Assembly (NCBI GenBank): GCA_018105865.1 | Contig: CM030840.1 | Coordinates: forward strand, 5,984,140-6,048,139 | Direction: 5' to 3' | DNA from: Metaphire vulgaris | Taxonomy: Eukaryota > Annelida > Clitellata > Crassiclitellata > Megascolecidae | Length of the DNA: 64,000 nucleotides | Shown here: positions 11,136-21,262 of the stretch, in pieces | Position numbering within the stretch: the first letter of the stretch is position 1 | How the letters are laid out: each line of letters begins with the position of its first letter | Made by a program: the position numbers and the translations under genes | Notes under the pieces: model-generated | The model's input: the letters and a program-made list of their open reading frames with translations, nothing else | Told to the model about the DNA's origin: nothing | Databases searched by the model: none

Positions 11136-11471
11136 GGGACTCGGTGGAACATTAAACAATGTTCTAGTTAAGCTCCTTGCTGAGATTACTGTTTAATGCA
11201 AACTATATTAACCCCTTATTGTAAAGTAGAATAGACAGTTGACATACATTACTTCTTATACTATTGGAGTGGGTATTTCATGGGTTAAATAGAAAATGAC
11301 ATATATGTCAGAGTGTCACTTCTCAGTTTTAATAGGTGTAAGAGCCTATATCATTGTTCCTTTTATTACTTCTTCTACTTCTTCTTCCTTGCGCTTCCTT
11401 CACGTACATATATTGCTGTGCAGTATTAAGCTGCTTTTAGTCTTGCGCTAGTTTGCTATCTATTTTTAACA

Positions 11472-12318
11472 ATGTCGAGAGAAAGAGCTTGTGGATCGAA
11501 AAGCGGTTGTAAAAGATGGTCCTTTACGTCTTTTGACGTGGACAACCCCATTGTCTTTAACAATGAGACGATGGAATATTTGATATACGGAGTGGAGATT
11601 TGCCCGACAACTGGAAGAAAACATCTCCAGGGCTTCGTCTGCATGAAGGAGAGGACTTCCGAAAAAGCAATGCTTCGTGTGAGTAGCAAAAGTCATTTCT
11701 CAAGCACTAAATGCTCAATAGCGGAGAACATTGAATATTGCAAAAAGGGGGGAATTTTTAAAGAATTCGGGCGACCGCCCAGTGAACAGTGGGAAAAAGG
11801 TGCTGAAAAGAGAAAAGAATTATATCAGCAGGCTGTAAAATATGCAAAAAAAGGCAATTTCGACGACATAAATGCAGCCATTTAATACAACATTATGCCA
11901 ACATTAAGCGTTTGCGAGCAGACGAGTTGGCCAAAAAAACTGTTGATAGACTGGAATCTAATTCCACTCCAGGCCTTTGGCTGTGCGGTGAGCCAGGCGT
12001 CGGGAAAAGCTTCTTTGCTCGCCAATTTTGCGAGCAAAGAGGCATGTCCTACTACATAAAACCATGCAATAAGTGGTGGGACGGCTACGAGGACGAAGAC
12101 CTAGTCGTCATAGAGGATGTCGACAGAGTGGCTGCTCGGTTTCTGTCACATCTAATTAAAATCTGGTGCGACGAGGGCCCTTTCCGGGCAGAGACAAAGG
12201 GCGGAAGTCTTTACATAAGGCCGCGAGGTTTTATTGTAACTTCAAATTATACTATTAATTTTTTGTGGGGTGGCAAAGATTCCTCTTTGGCGGCGGCTGT
12301 AAGTAGGCGCTTTCTACA
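11472..12318 (+). pseudogene. Endogenous CRESS-DNA-virus-like Rep, broken
   Basis: Replication-initiator (Rep) relic with both domains of circovirus-type Rep. The endonuclease part opens at ATG 11472: motif I-like WSFTSFD, motif II HLQGFV and motif III YCKK. The superfamily 3 helicase part has Walker A GEPGVGKS near 11992, Walker B VVIEDVD near 12104 and motif C IVTSNY near 12235. A stop at 11883 coincides with a one-base frame shift between the two domains, and the 3' end is cut at about 12318, where LINE-B sequence resumes. About 280 codons remain, close to the usual 290-310, so only a short C-terminus is missing. No capsid gene is visible nearby. It is not expected to make a functional protein. 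Confidence 0.85.
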
Positions 12319-13560
12319 CTGCCTGCACTTGTTGCGAGCTGCGGTGACCCGCTGCAAGAAAAATTCCAGTCCTGGAGAAGACGACATCACGTACGAGATG
12401 CTTGCTCACTTACCGTCACCTAGTCTGTTGGCATTCCAGAAGCTCTACAACCTGATCTGGTCGACCGGAGCACTTCCCTCCGCATTGAAGAGCTCACTGA
12501 TTGTTCCTGTTTTTAAGCCAAATAAGTCTGCTCATAAGGCTGGCTCCTATCGACCTAACGCACTATCGCACTTATGTAAGCTGATGGAGCGGCTGGTCAC
12601 TGACAGACTAGTCTGGCAGCTTGAGTCTAGCTCAACAATTCAACAAACACCAGGCGAGTTTCCGAAAACTGCGCAGCTGCGAAGACCAGATCGTTCGCCT
12701 CCAAAGCAACATTCACAGATCCATGCCACAGAGTCGAAAGTGAGGTGCCCTCGGAATCTTTATCGACCTGGAGAAAGCATTTGATCTGATGTGGCTCAAT
12801 GGCCTGCTCCACAAGCTGCAAAATAAGGGCATTGAAGGTCGTATGTACGACTGGATTCGTGACTTCCTCACTGACAGGACAATCAGGGTCCGGGTGGGAA
12901 GCGCAGTGTCAGACATCCACAGGCTCAACAACGGCTCACCATAGGGCAGCGTCATCAGGCCGATCCTGTTCATTATCCTGCTGAACGATATTCCCGATCC
13001 AATATGCGGTGTGCAGCTATCGCTGTTTGCCGATGACAGTGCGATAAGGAGAGCTGGAAACGACCCACTCGGAAATCATCACCTACTTCATGAATATCTG
13101 ATAAAACTAAAGCGCTTCCTGGACGACTAGAGCTTCAAGATCTCAGTGACCAAGACCGTCGCGGGCAGTTGGGGAAGGACCGACTCAAATGCCATTAAAC
13201 ATGGCTTACATCGTCGATCGCTGCAAGCCTCGACTGAATCTGCTACGGGCGAACTCGGGAACAGACTGGGGCGTGTCGAGGGATACGCTACACATGGTTT
13301 ACAGAGCCATCATACGGTCTGTGCTCGACTATGGGTGCATTGCTTTTGACTCTGCGCCAACACTGACACTGGCTAAACTCGACGTGATCCAATCCAAAGC
13401 GTTGGCCATTTGTACTGGGGCACTGGGAGGCACGGCGGTCAGCTTGCTGCAGGTCGACTGTGGTTAAATGCCGCTGTCTCTCAGGCGCACACAAATACTG
13501 GACTATACGGACAAGATCAGAGCTATCCCAGACTACCCCAGACAGTCCATACTGAAGAAA
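12319..13560 (+). pseudogene. LINE-B ORF2 right of the Rep insertion (RT domain)
   Basis: The LINE-B frame resumes at LLRAAVTRCKKNSS (near 12330), aligned with LINE-A 39160. It runs through GSYRPNALSHLCKLMERL, IDLEKAFDLMW, the catalytic FADDSAIRR near 13028 and the thumb segment up to SILKKGRV near 13548. Stops and frameshifts occur near 12650, 12940, 13126 and 13465. The first RT codons are in the same frame as the end of Rep, so the six-frame translation shows a false Rep-RT fusion from 11912 to 12784. About 240 bp of LINE between 38919 and 39159 (LINE-A numbering) are absent and replaced by the insertion. Confidence 0.85.
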
Positions 13561-14445
13561 GGGAGAGTCAGACTGAAGCGAATGAAACAGGCAGGCGAGG
13601 CATTGTCAGCGACAATATCGAAGCCATCGTTGGCAAAGAGATACCTACCAAAGTGGCGATTGGATTCTTGAAATACAGAGTCAGGGATTATATAGCGCCT
13701 CCTACGAGGTGCTACAAATGCCTGGCATTTGGACACGTGGCCGTTCACTGTCAGAGAGAACAGAAGTGCTCCATCTGTGCAGGCGACCACAAATACAATG
13801 AATGCTCAAAGCAAACACAGAAATGCACAAGGTGCCGAGGAGCACACACCGTGTTCGATGCCAGCTGCCCTGCCTATATGCAGGCAAAACAGGCAGCCAT
13901 CAAAGCTGCCCAAACCGGACAAACCTATCCTCAGGAATTAAAATCAGTGAGAAAAGAAGCGAAGGCCTCTGAGCGTGTAGCTACAGGGCAGGGTGCAGGT
14001 GCCGTGCAAGACAAGGCCCATGCAAAAGAGACGGCGGCGTTGTAAGACGCCAGCTGCCAAACACAGCCTGAGCAGCAGACCACACCAGTTATGGAAGCAG
14101 AAATGGCACCCTTCATTAGAGTCATGACAACCATCTTAATGAAAGTTGTTGGCTACATTCAAGACTCAATTGTCCCGAAACTTCAATCAAAGAAACTGAC
14201 CGATTTTAACAAGGAAACTCGGTTGGCCTTAGCCCAGATTGTGGCACTTGAAACGGAACTCCCACTTCCACATGTGCTGCAACTTATCTCCATTTGTGAC
14301 GTGGCGCTGGCGCCACAGAAGGCCACAACTGAGAATCATGATGGATATTAAGATCCTCCAATGGAACGCTGCACAGTTAACCTTCCGACGCGGAGAGTTA
14401 GTGCACGCACTAGCATGTATGGAAAGAAAACCCGAGCAATGCTGG
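13561..14445 (+). pseudogene. LINE-B ORF1 with CCHC knuckles and start of ORF2
   Basis: A second LINE-B piece is joined head to tail after the RT fragment. ORF1 is recognisable from about 13622 (KVAIGFLKYRVRDYIAPP). It has three zinc knuckles: CYKCLAFGHVAVHC, CSICAGDHKYNEC and CTRCRGAHTVFDASC. A TAA at 14043 interrupts ORF1, and the next frame continues to 14351. ORF2 begins at 14339 with MMDIKILQWNAAQ, the first strand of the AP-type endonuclease, and is lost by about 14445. ORF1 and ORF2 overlap slightly, as in LINE-A where they are nearly contiguous. ORF1 binds RNA in this group by established knowledge. Confidence 0.8.
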
Positions 14446-14689
14446 AAACTCAAAATGAAGAGACTATCCTCAAAGAAAGAGCAGCACCCTCTGGGGACTC
14501 GTTGTGAACAAACATTGAAGGCTCTGTCTTCGCATTAGAGACACTGATTTTATTCTCTGCCAGCTTATGCATATGCTTATGAACACTGTGAACTTTGTCG
14601 CGAGCAGCGCTCATTAAGAACTTTATTTTACTAAACGTTACGTACTTTAGCTTGTAGATGTAGATTTGCTCTTATTGGTCTACCCTTGG
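14446..14689. other. Non-coding stretch
   Basis: Decayed LINE-B ORF2 or unrelated sequence. No element recognised. Confidence 0.4.
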
Positions 14690-15545
14690 GATTTTGGAAT
14701 TCAACGAGTCCCCACCACAGCCATCAGAGTTGCCAACTATTTTTGTCCCCCTTCCTTCTTTCTCCCCCCCCCCCCGAGTTAGGGGGAGTGATACGAAATG
14801 CCATAGAAGCCCTATGCCATTGCCCACTCAACGGTTACATTTGAATACAGGCCGAACAAGTCCAGACTTGTCTGACGTCCCAACCTCTGCCCCTCCCTTA
14901 GGCCGAGTCTTAGTTCGCGCGTTGGCCGCTAGAAGACGCACCCCAAGTCTATATAAACCCCAGCAGCCCCACATCGTGGCTTTTTTCCCTTGCTGACTGC
15001 TGAAGAAGAATGAGAGGAGCCCCTTTCCTGGAGAAGGGCCCGGCATGCTCCCTACCCTGATGGAAGATCCCTGACCATATGGCGTGGCTCAACCCAAGGT
15101 ATGACATTCCTGGTGTAGCCCTTTTAGACATTACCGTAGAGGCCCCCTTGTAGAGACCCTTTAGGATAGCCCCAATCTTCCCCTTAGAGACCAATGAGAG
15201 CTTCATTGTCTTATGATTCTAGATATAGCCATTGTGCTTTGCAAGGCTTTTGCCTTCGCTTATAATAAATGCGTTACTCTTCCATCTGCCTCCTTATTCA
15301 TAGGCGCTATAGGTCCCCATTCCACTCCATATAATAATGCCCTTGCCCCAGTCGTCTGCCACATCGGAGACACCTTATCCACCGCCACACCACTCGACCG
15401 CCCTTAGCTTCGTAGGATTTAATATTTAGGGAGAGTTTGACTAGCCATCCTGGTAAGATCTGGTTTAGTCTTCTCCCGATTCCATTTAGGATCTCTCTAG
15501 AACATAGTCCCTGGTCTTCATGCCAGACGTGACCCTTTAGAAGTA
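14690..15545 (+). other. Possible solo LTR or promoter-bearing repeat
   Basis: This is a GC-richer block (with a C12 run near 14766) unlike its AT-rich surroundings. It has TCTATATAAACC at 14949, about 300 bp further an ATAATAAATG polyadenylation-like signal near 15260, and a CT-rich downstream part. TATA box, transcribed region and polyadenylation signal in this order are what a long terminal repeat looks like. I could not define matching ends, a target duplication or a second copy, so this remains a guess. Confidence 0.25.
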
Positions 15546-16044
15546 ACCCTGACGTACCTCTACACCCAAATTACGTATCAGTACAAAAGCACTGCAGCAG
15601 TTCAGGATGACTGTAGCAGTGTCGAAGTGCTGCTCCACAACACTTGTGGTCATAAGATCATTAATTAAGTTTGGATTTTTTTCTAACTTCTTTTTCTTAC
15701 TTATTTTTACTCTATGGTTTGAAATAATTTTAAAATATATATATGCTTGGCTGCCATGTTGGATTAGCTGCATTGTTAGCAAAAGGAAAAAGTTATTTCT
15801 TGCATAATACCTATTTCTTGTCACAGTAAAGGTGAGAAAAACTAATTTAATGATTCGATTTAAAGTAGTCTCAACTCATTGCTCATTTTGCATTTTATGC
15901 ATTGTGCATTTGGAGTGTTTGCATTTCTGAATCTCATAGTAAATGAAATACCAAGTACAGGATGAGATGCAAATGTTATCCATTTCACTACATGAAAATG
16001 CTAAAGATGACACTGACATTGCTGTTGCAGGGAGTGATGACTAC
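15546..16044. other. Non-coding AT-rich stretch
   Basis: No gene or element recognised. T-rich tracts occur at 15660-15735. Confidence 0.45.
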
Positions 16045-17740
16045 CACCACACGGCATAAAGACCAAGTTTATCTTCTTGATAGCAAGATACGTGAAATAA
16101 CTGGCTCAAAATTGCCATCTATCCAGTAATGTCTTGGTCTACTCCTGTACTATCATCTTGATCTGAAAAAGACTATACGTGAGGCTTTAAGCATCATCTT
16201 GATCTGAAAAAGACTATACGTGAGGCTTTAAGCAATAAGCATTGTCATTGGCATTGTTCTTGAGTTCTGGAACCATGCTAGAATACCAACAAGAGCCGTT
16301 CAACACTGCTAGCAAAAGCTTGAGGACACCTTCAATGAATGGAGGGCGCTGAAGAAGAACAAGTCTCGTCAGACAAAAACTCAGAGCAGCAATGAAGCAC
16401 AGTTCTGTGAAGTTCTCGAAGACCTGTATGATATTGCAATGCAGATGCTTTTTCAATAATAAAAATCCCTGAGGACTGAGAATTCCTAATTCTACAGCGT
16501 GAGAAGGGCAGACGTGGCTGTATGGCAGGAGTGGATGCAACTTTACACAAGCTTGAGAAGAGGCGTGTTGTACAACGAAAAGAAGAACTGAAAAGACTTT
16601 TGCGCAGTCAGTCTGCAAATGAAATGTCCAGTGAATGTGTAGTACTCGCCTCGACAGAGTCAGATAGTGAAGAACGAGGTGAAGAGAGTGAAGGAAAGGA
16701 TGAAGACTCAAGTAGTGTGACAGGTGATCAGCTTCAGTGCCGCCGTGGAAAGCGTGGCAAAAAGGTTATAATAACATCACAGATGACTGCTGCATTAGAC
16801 CGGTCAAAGTTGGCAGATCGGAAAGTAATGATGATTGTGACTGAAACTGCAAATAGTCTTGGCCATGAAGTCAGTGATTTGGCACTAAATCGTGAGACCA
16901 TTTGCCATAGCTGACAGAAGCATAGATGGGTGATGGCCGACAATCTAAAAAAATTCAGAGTAGATGTTCCATTGGTGGTTCATTGGAATGGGAAGCTACT
17001 GAAGGATTTAACTGGCAATGACCATGTTGAGCGCCTCCCAATCATAGTAACAGGAGAAGGGATATCAAAGCTGTTTACTGTTGCTAAATTGGCACCTGGA
17101 ACTGGTGAAGCGTAGGCCAAGGCTGTATGCGACAGCCTGAGAGAATGGGGTTTGGAAGAGAGAGTTATTGGAATGAGCTTTGACACAGCTGGTTCAAACA
17201 CAGGTTGGATAAGTGGAGCTTGTATTCACATTCAACAGGCACTGGGAAGAAGTTTACTGTTTCTGGCGTGCCGTCACCATATCTTCAACTTGTAATTGGT
17301 GCTGTATTCCAAGTGCCTGGGAGCATCTGATGGGTCAGATATCCAAATCTTCAAACACTTCAAGGAACACTGGCCTTTTATTGATCACCACCAATACCAA
17401 GATGTTACATCCAATCAGCTTCCCAAGTATTGGACATAAAGAAAAACACCATTCAGTTCATTTCCAATACACTGTCACAAAACCAGCCCAGAGATGACTA
17501 CCATGAGATGCTTGAGCTTGGCCTTATATACCTTGGTGTCACACCCCAGAACGGTGTACGCTTTATGGCTCCAGGTGCCATCCACCAGGCAAGGTGGATG
17601 ATTAAAATTATATACACCATGAAGATCTGGCTGTTTCGGTCACAATTTAAGCTCACTTCAAAGGAAGAAACAGGCCTCAGTGACATTTGCGTCTTTGTGG
17701 TTCGTCTCTACATTAAGGAGCCAGATGCCCATAAACTTTA
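16045..17740 (+). pseudogene. Transposase-like pseudogene (hAT-like, family uncertain)
   Basis: A long decayed protein can be followed in shifting plus-strand frames: TKDQVYLLDSKIREITGSKLPSI near 16050 (first part), CMAGVDATLHKLEKRR near 16519, an acidic Ser-rich linker near 16660-16720, ITSQMTAALDRSKLADRKV near 16775, PLVVHWNGKLLKDL near 16974, GMSFDTAGSNTG near 17172 and CRHHIFNL near 17270. The spaced D, D and C-x-H patterns suggest an RNase H-fold transposase of hAT type. Similar proteins occur as multicopy families in cnidarians and arthropods, to my recollection. At least two stops look like C-to-T changes (TGA at 16911 from CGA, TAG at 17113 from CAG). No terminal inverted repeats were found. 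Confidence 0.55.
16152..16233. repeat. 41-bp perfect tandem duplication inside the pseudogene
   Basis: The 41-bp unit starting ATCATCTTGATCTG at 16152 is repeated exactly at 16193. Since 41 is not a multiple of three, it shifts the reading frame of the transposase-like sequence. Perfect identity means a recent event or an assembly slip. Confidence 0.9.
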
Positions 17741-17834
17741 GACATACTCATCTTAAAATAGATACAGCGTGCCTTACATTGTAATGCATTAGGCAGTGTT
17801 TCTTTACAAAAATTCTTTGGAAAATTGCATTGAC

Positions 17835-17910
17835 TTGCAGATAAGTCGACTTGGTGTTTTAAAGTGAATTCTAAGGCATAAATTTCTTGGCTTATCCACA
17901 ATATATACGG
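17835..17910. mobile_element. Right end of a CCGTATATA MITE
   Basis: AGATAAGTCGAC near 17841 and the end AATATATACGG at 17900-17910, followed by TA, match the right end of the element at 7325-7944. No left end was found upstream, so the copy is truncated. Confidence 0.5.
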
Positions 17911-18089
17911 TAAATAAAAACAAAAATAGCAGCACTAAAATGAAATAGAAATAAAAGCTTAAATGATTTGCAAAACTAAAATATCACTGTATGCAAGCAT
18001 AAGAATTGTGGCATATAACAACACAACGCATAAGCAACAATCACATCAGCTTTAACACAAGTTAACATCTACGGACATATATAAGTAAC

Positions 18090-18306
18090 CTGTTGAGAGC
18101 ATCTTTAGCTTTGTCCACATGACCTGATACATTATATAAAACCGCAGCAACAGCCAATGGCCCAGAATCTCCACACAGAAATGAAACACCACGATGTTTT
18201 ATGTGCTTAACAGAACCATCAGCATACCACAGCGCTTTGTGAAGATATGTATCAGAATTTCCATCCTTGAAATTCTGGTACAGATGATAATACATCAAAG
18301 CAACAC
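18090..18306 (-). CDS. LANCL (LanC-like) exon 3, copy A
   Basis: A 217-bp exon reads VALMYYHLYQNFKD and then the family signature SFLCGDSGPLAVAAVLYN. Vertebrate LANCL1/2 have SITFLCGDAGPLAVAAVLYH at the same place. The acceptor is TTCGTCAG before 18306 and the donor GTTACT follows 18090. Joining to exon 2 (ending GCT G) restores the glycine of the YTG-x-AG motif. LanC-like proteins fold as a double alpha barrel with a zinc site and add glutathione to dehydroamino acids. The zinc ligands lie in later exons that I did not find in the window. This exon exists only in copy A. Confidence 0.85.
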
Positions 18307-18309
18307 CTG

Positions 18310-18800
18310 ACGAATAAGAAAGTCAAAGGCAAACATCACAAGGTCGATTAAAGATCACATGATTAAGTGGCAAAGATTAGGTTAAATAATTAAGGTCTTA
18401 AATGCAAAAGGTCAAATGCAAAAGGTGAAAAGGTCAAACACAAAAGGTAGCATGTGTAACACTTCAATGCCAAATAATTCAGCAGCAACAAACTTTTCTA
18501 GTCATCATTTCACCCATCTATCTCCCTCCCTATATCCCTGTCTAAATTCTTATTAAGGTAACTGTAAATAGTTCTTAAACTGCATCTAGTCAATGTGAAC
18601 ATGACAGATATTGACCATTTAAAACTATGTTGAACACTAGCAACTATGTTGAACCCAGTAACTTGATATTAAATTTTAAAGACCATTAGCAAGCATCTTA
18701 ATCCACATAGGTTTCTCAATCCAGTTTAATCAATTTTTATGTGCTGCATATATACACAATTGGAAAAAGTAGGAAATGAAATTTTCATGTGTAGAATGGT
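18310..18800. other. LANCL intron 2
   Basis: AT-rich intron sequence between exons 3 and 2. It includes a short imperfect tandem repeat of GGTCAAATGCAAAA-like words at 18400-18448. No other element recognised. Confidence 0.6.
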
Positions 18801-18809
18801 CAAATATAC

Positions 18810-18930
18810 CAGCAGTGCCGGTGTAGACTGAAGGATCATTCCAATTGGCATCATTCTCAAATTCAAGTTCTAATTTTCCTAAAAGTTGTTTCACTTTTGC
18901 TGCTAGGCTTGCAGCAAAATTCCTCTCAAC
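18810..18930 (-). CDS. LANCL exon 2, copy A
   Basis: A 121-bp exon encodes VERNFAASLAAKVKQLLGKL and then EFENDANWNDPSVYTGTAG. This corresponds to the helix before the conserved YTGWAGIA motif of LANCL proteins (LLQQME...GTGYTGWAG in vertebrates). The acceptor TTGTTTAG precedes 18930 and the donor GTATAT follows 18810. It starts in phase 0, matching exon 1, and ends one base into a codon completed by exon 3. In copy B the 10.5-kb indel removes the end of this exon from the Ser of NDPS onward. Confidence 0.85.
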
Positions 18931-19078
18931 CTAAACAACATAAACAAATAAACATCGTCATCAGTTAGTTTGTACACCAGTAAACTGATTATGGAAGAAT
19001 GTATGGACAGGAGGAGGCAGCAAAGGTTATGGTACAAAGATTCACTGCATCGCCTATCCCACGAGCCACCCCCGACTA

Positions 19079-20500
19079 TTGTAATGTAACAAATGTAATG
19101 TAACAAAATATTTGTATAGCGCCTCTTCTGAAAGATCACTCAGAAGCGCATCCACAGCAAATTACTGTATATTAACAAAGAGATAAGTTTTAAGTCGTTT
19201 CAAAAAGAGGGCCATAGAATTAGGAGTTGCTAAGCCACGATACTGGCGTCAAGAGCATTCCAAAGGATAGGGCCAACTGATTCAAAACCTCGCTTCAGGA
19301 ACATGGAAGTTCGTGCTTGAAGCACACTGAGAAGACCATTGGTTGTGGACCGAAGACATGGCCGACCAGGGATAGAGCTAAGGGGATGGAGTAGCTCTGA
19401 AAGGTAAGATGGAGTGGCACCATAAAGAGAGAGTGCAACCGCTCTCAACATACGAAACTCAACTCGAGCAGGATAAGGCAGCCAGTGTAAAATAGACGTC
19501 ATATAATCACTAATGTGATCACGTCTTGTGACACCAGCAATCACCCTGGCTGCTGAACGAAGAACCATCTGGAGTTTATCAAGTCGCACCGATGGAAGAC
19601 CAGCAAAAAGTGAACCACAGTAGTCAAACCTTGAGCAAATAAATGCATGAATCAAAGTAGAAGCAGATGGCATGTCTAGTGTACGTCGAATCACTCTAAG
19701 CTGGCGGAGATGATAGAAGCAACTGCGACAAAGTGAGTTAATATGATCCATAAAGGTTAACTCAGAGTCAAGAATTATACCAAGATCACGGACAGAGGAG
19801 GAGAAAGAGAGGCCGGGGAAGGCAGACTGCATAGACAGATGATCAATTTTTGAGAGCTGACCTCGAGTACCAAACCAGATGAGTTGAGTTTTAGCTGGAT
19901 TAAGTAAAAGACGATTTGAGTGCATCCATGAATGAAGTAAGTCAGAGGCTTCAACAAATTCACGAGTGATCTGCAGCGCATTAGTGGGGCTGGAATGTGA
20001 ATAGGCCTGAATATCATCAGCGTACATATGTGTTTTAAAATTATATGGTGCAAACAAGCGTGCAACATCAGCAGTATAAAGTATATACAGAAGCGGCCCA
20101 AGAACCGAACCCTGAGGGACTCCACAAGTGACTGGCACTTCACGGGAGTAGGAAGAACCAAGTGATGCAATCATGCGGCGTTCAGAGAGATAGGATTTTA
20201 ACCAGGCCAGAGGAAGACCAGAGACACCAAATGAGACAGAGAGGCACTGTAGAAGAATATCATGGTCAACAGTGTCAAAAGCAGCACTGACATCAAATAG
20301 GGCAAGAAGAGTGACTTCTGACCGATCGATGGCCCTATAGAGATCTGAGAGAAGATGCAAGAGAAGCGTTTCAGTAGAGTGTGAGGCACGGAAACCAGAC
20401 TGGTATTTCGGCAGCAAATCATTAGCCTCAAGATATGGAAGCAGCTGAAGAGTGACAACCTTCTCAAGGACCTTAGATAAGTTACATTCAAAGTCTGAAA
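19079..20500 (-). pseudogene. L2/CR1-type LINE, copy A, intact RT frame (5'-truncated)
   Basis: A minus-strand open frame of 395 codons (19230-20417) encodes reverse transcriptase: YQSGFRASHSTE, FDVSAAFDTVDHDILL, GVPQGSVLGPLLYILY and the catalytic MYADDIQAY, followed by the thumb region. This order is typical of the L2/CR1 group. Codons before the first Met (SKVLEKVVTLQLLPYL, near 20430-20480) belong to the same domain, so the element is 5'-truncated at about 20500 with no endonuclease. The 3' end shows AGGCGCTATACAAAT followed by a tail of TTACATT repeats near 19079-19105. It sits in LANCL intron 1 on the same strand. The copy B version has a frameshift. Confidence 0.85.
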
Positions 20501-20812
20501 ATGTGCCAAAATGACATTAACTGCAACTCAATTTGTGATTTCATATCTAGCATTATTCACATTGGGGTTGCAGTTACTGTGTACAGTGCAAGTAGAAAGT
20601 GCCAAACAACAATAGTGACATTAACCAGTATGACAGTTCAGTCTTTATTTTTGACAGTTCAGTCTTTATTATGTCTGGCCCAAAGATTCTTAACTCTTCT
20701 CCTGTCAGATCTCCCAATTTGCTGCATTCTTTCAAGTATGGATTATAAAAATATATCTCTGTAAAATATATCTGTAAAATATATCTCTGTTGACATTTCC
20801 TTCAGTCTGCAC
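20501..20812. other. LANCL intron 1 sequence
   Basis: No gene. Short duplications occur: GACAGTTCAGTCTTTATT at 20631 and again at 20653, and TGTAAAATATATCT at 20760 and 20774. Confidence 0.5.
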
Positions 20813-21140
20813 CAGGGTATTTTTTACACCCTCTCAAACCCCCAATTTGAGGTCGACACCCCCAAATTTCCTAATCCAGAACACCCACCCCAATTTGAGA
20901 AATAACACCCCCAACACTCCCAACTTTATTTCTCTGATGACCTTTTTTGCTTGTCAGACTTTTTTGAGACCTGATAACGTTTTTTGCTTTTCAGAATTTT
21001 TTGAGATTTGATAAGGTTTTTGGGTTTTTTGCCTGTCAGGCATTTTATGTGGGATGACCTTTCCACACTTATTCGGCAGAGACCCCAAATTTTACCGACA
21101 CCACACACACCCGCAATTCACAATCCTAGAGATAACCCTG
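20813..21140. mobile_element. Probable hAT-like MITE (CAGGG...CCCTG), copy A
   Basis: The left end reads CAGGGTATTTTTTACACC (CAGGGGTATTT in copy B). The right end, inverted, reads CAGGGTTATCTCTAGG. Inside are runs of A/C-rich words (ACCCCCAA) and repeats of TTTTTTGCTTGTCAG. The sequence TCTGCAC lies before 20813 and again at 21259-21265 beyond the adjoining LINE tail, so the two insertions together are flanked by a 7-bp direct repeat. Superfamily assignment is tentative. Confidence 0.5.
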
Positions 21141-21258
21141 GCCGGATACCCGGGATTTGACCTGGATCTTAAATTATTTGGATTTGGTGTGCCATCTGTT
21201 GATGCTCCTGTGTATTATGAAGTGGCGCTATAGAAGTTTTAGATTAGATTAGATTAAA
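21141..21258 (+). mobile_element. LINE 3' end with GATTA tail, copy A
   Basis: The segment GCCGGATACC...ATTTGGTGTGCCATC...GCGCTATAGAAG followed by repeats of ATTAG is nearly the same as 62860-62990. It is therefore a severely 5'-truncated copy, 3' UTR only, of the LINE at 61790-62990. Confidence 0.75.
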
Positions 21259-21262
21259 TCTG

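Noticed and set aside
11912..12784. Apparent fusion protein of Rep helicase and reverse transcriptase
   Set aside because: Rep ends at about 12318 and the LINE resumes there. The shared reading frame across the junction is chance, and both parts are broken upstream and downstream.
18903..19139. Minus-strand 78-codon frame overlapping LANCL exon 2
   Set aside because: Runs from the LINE tail through the intron into the exon in a different frame; an artefact.
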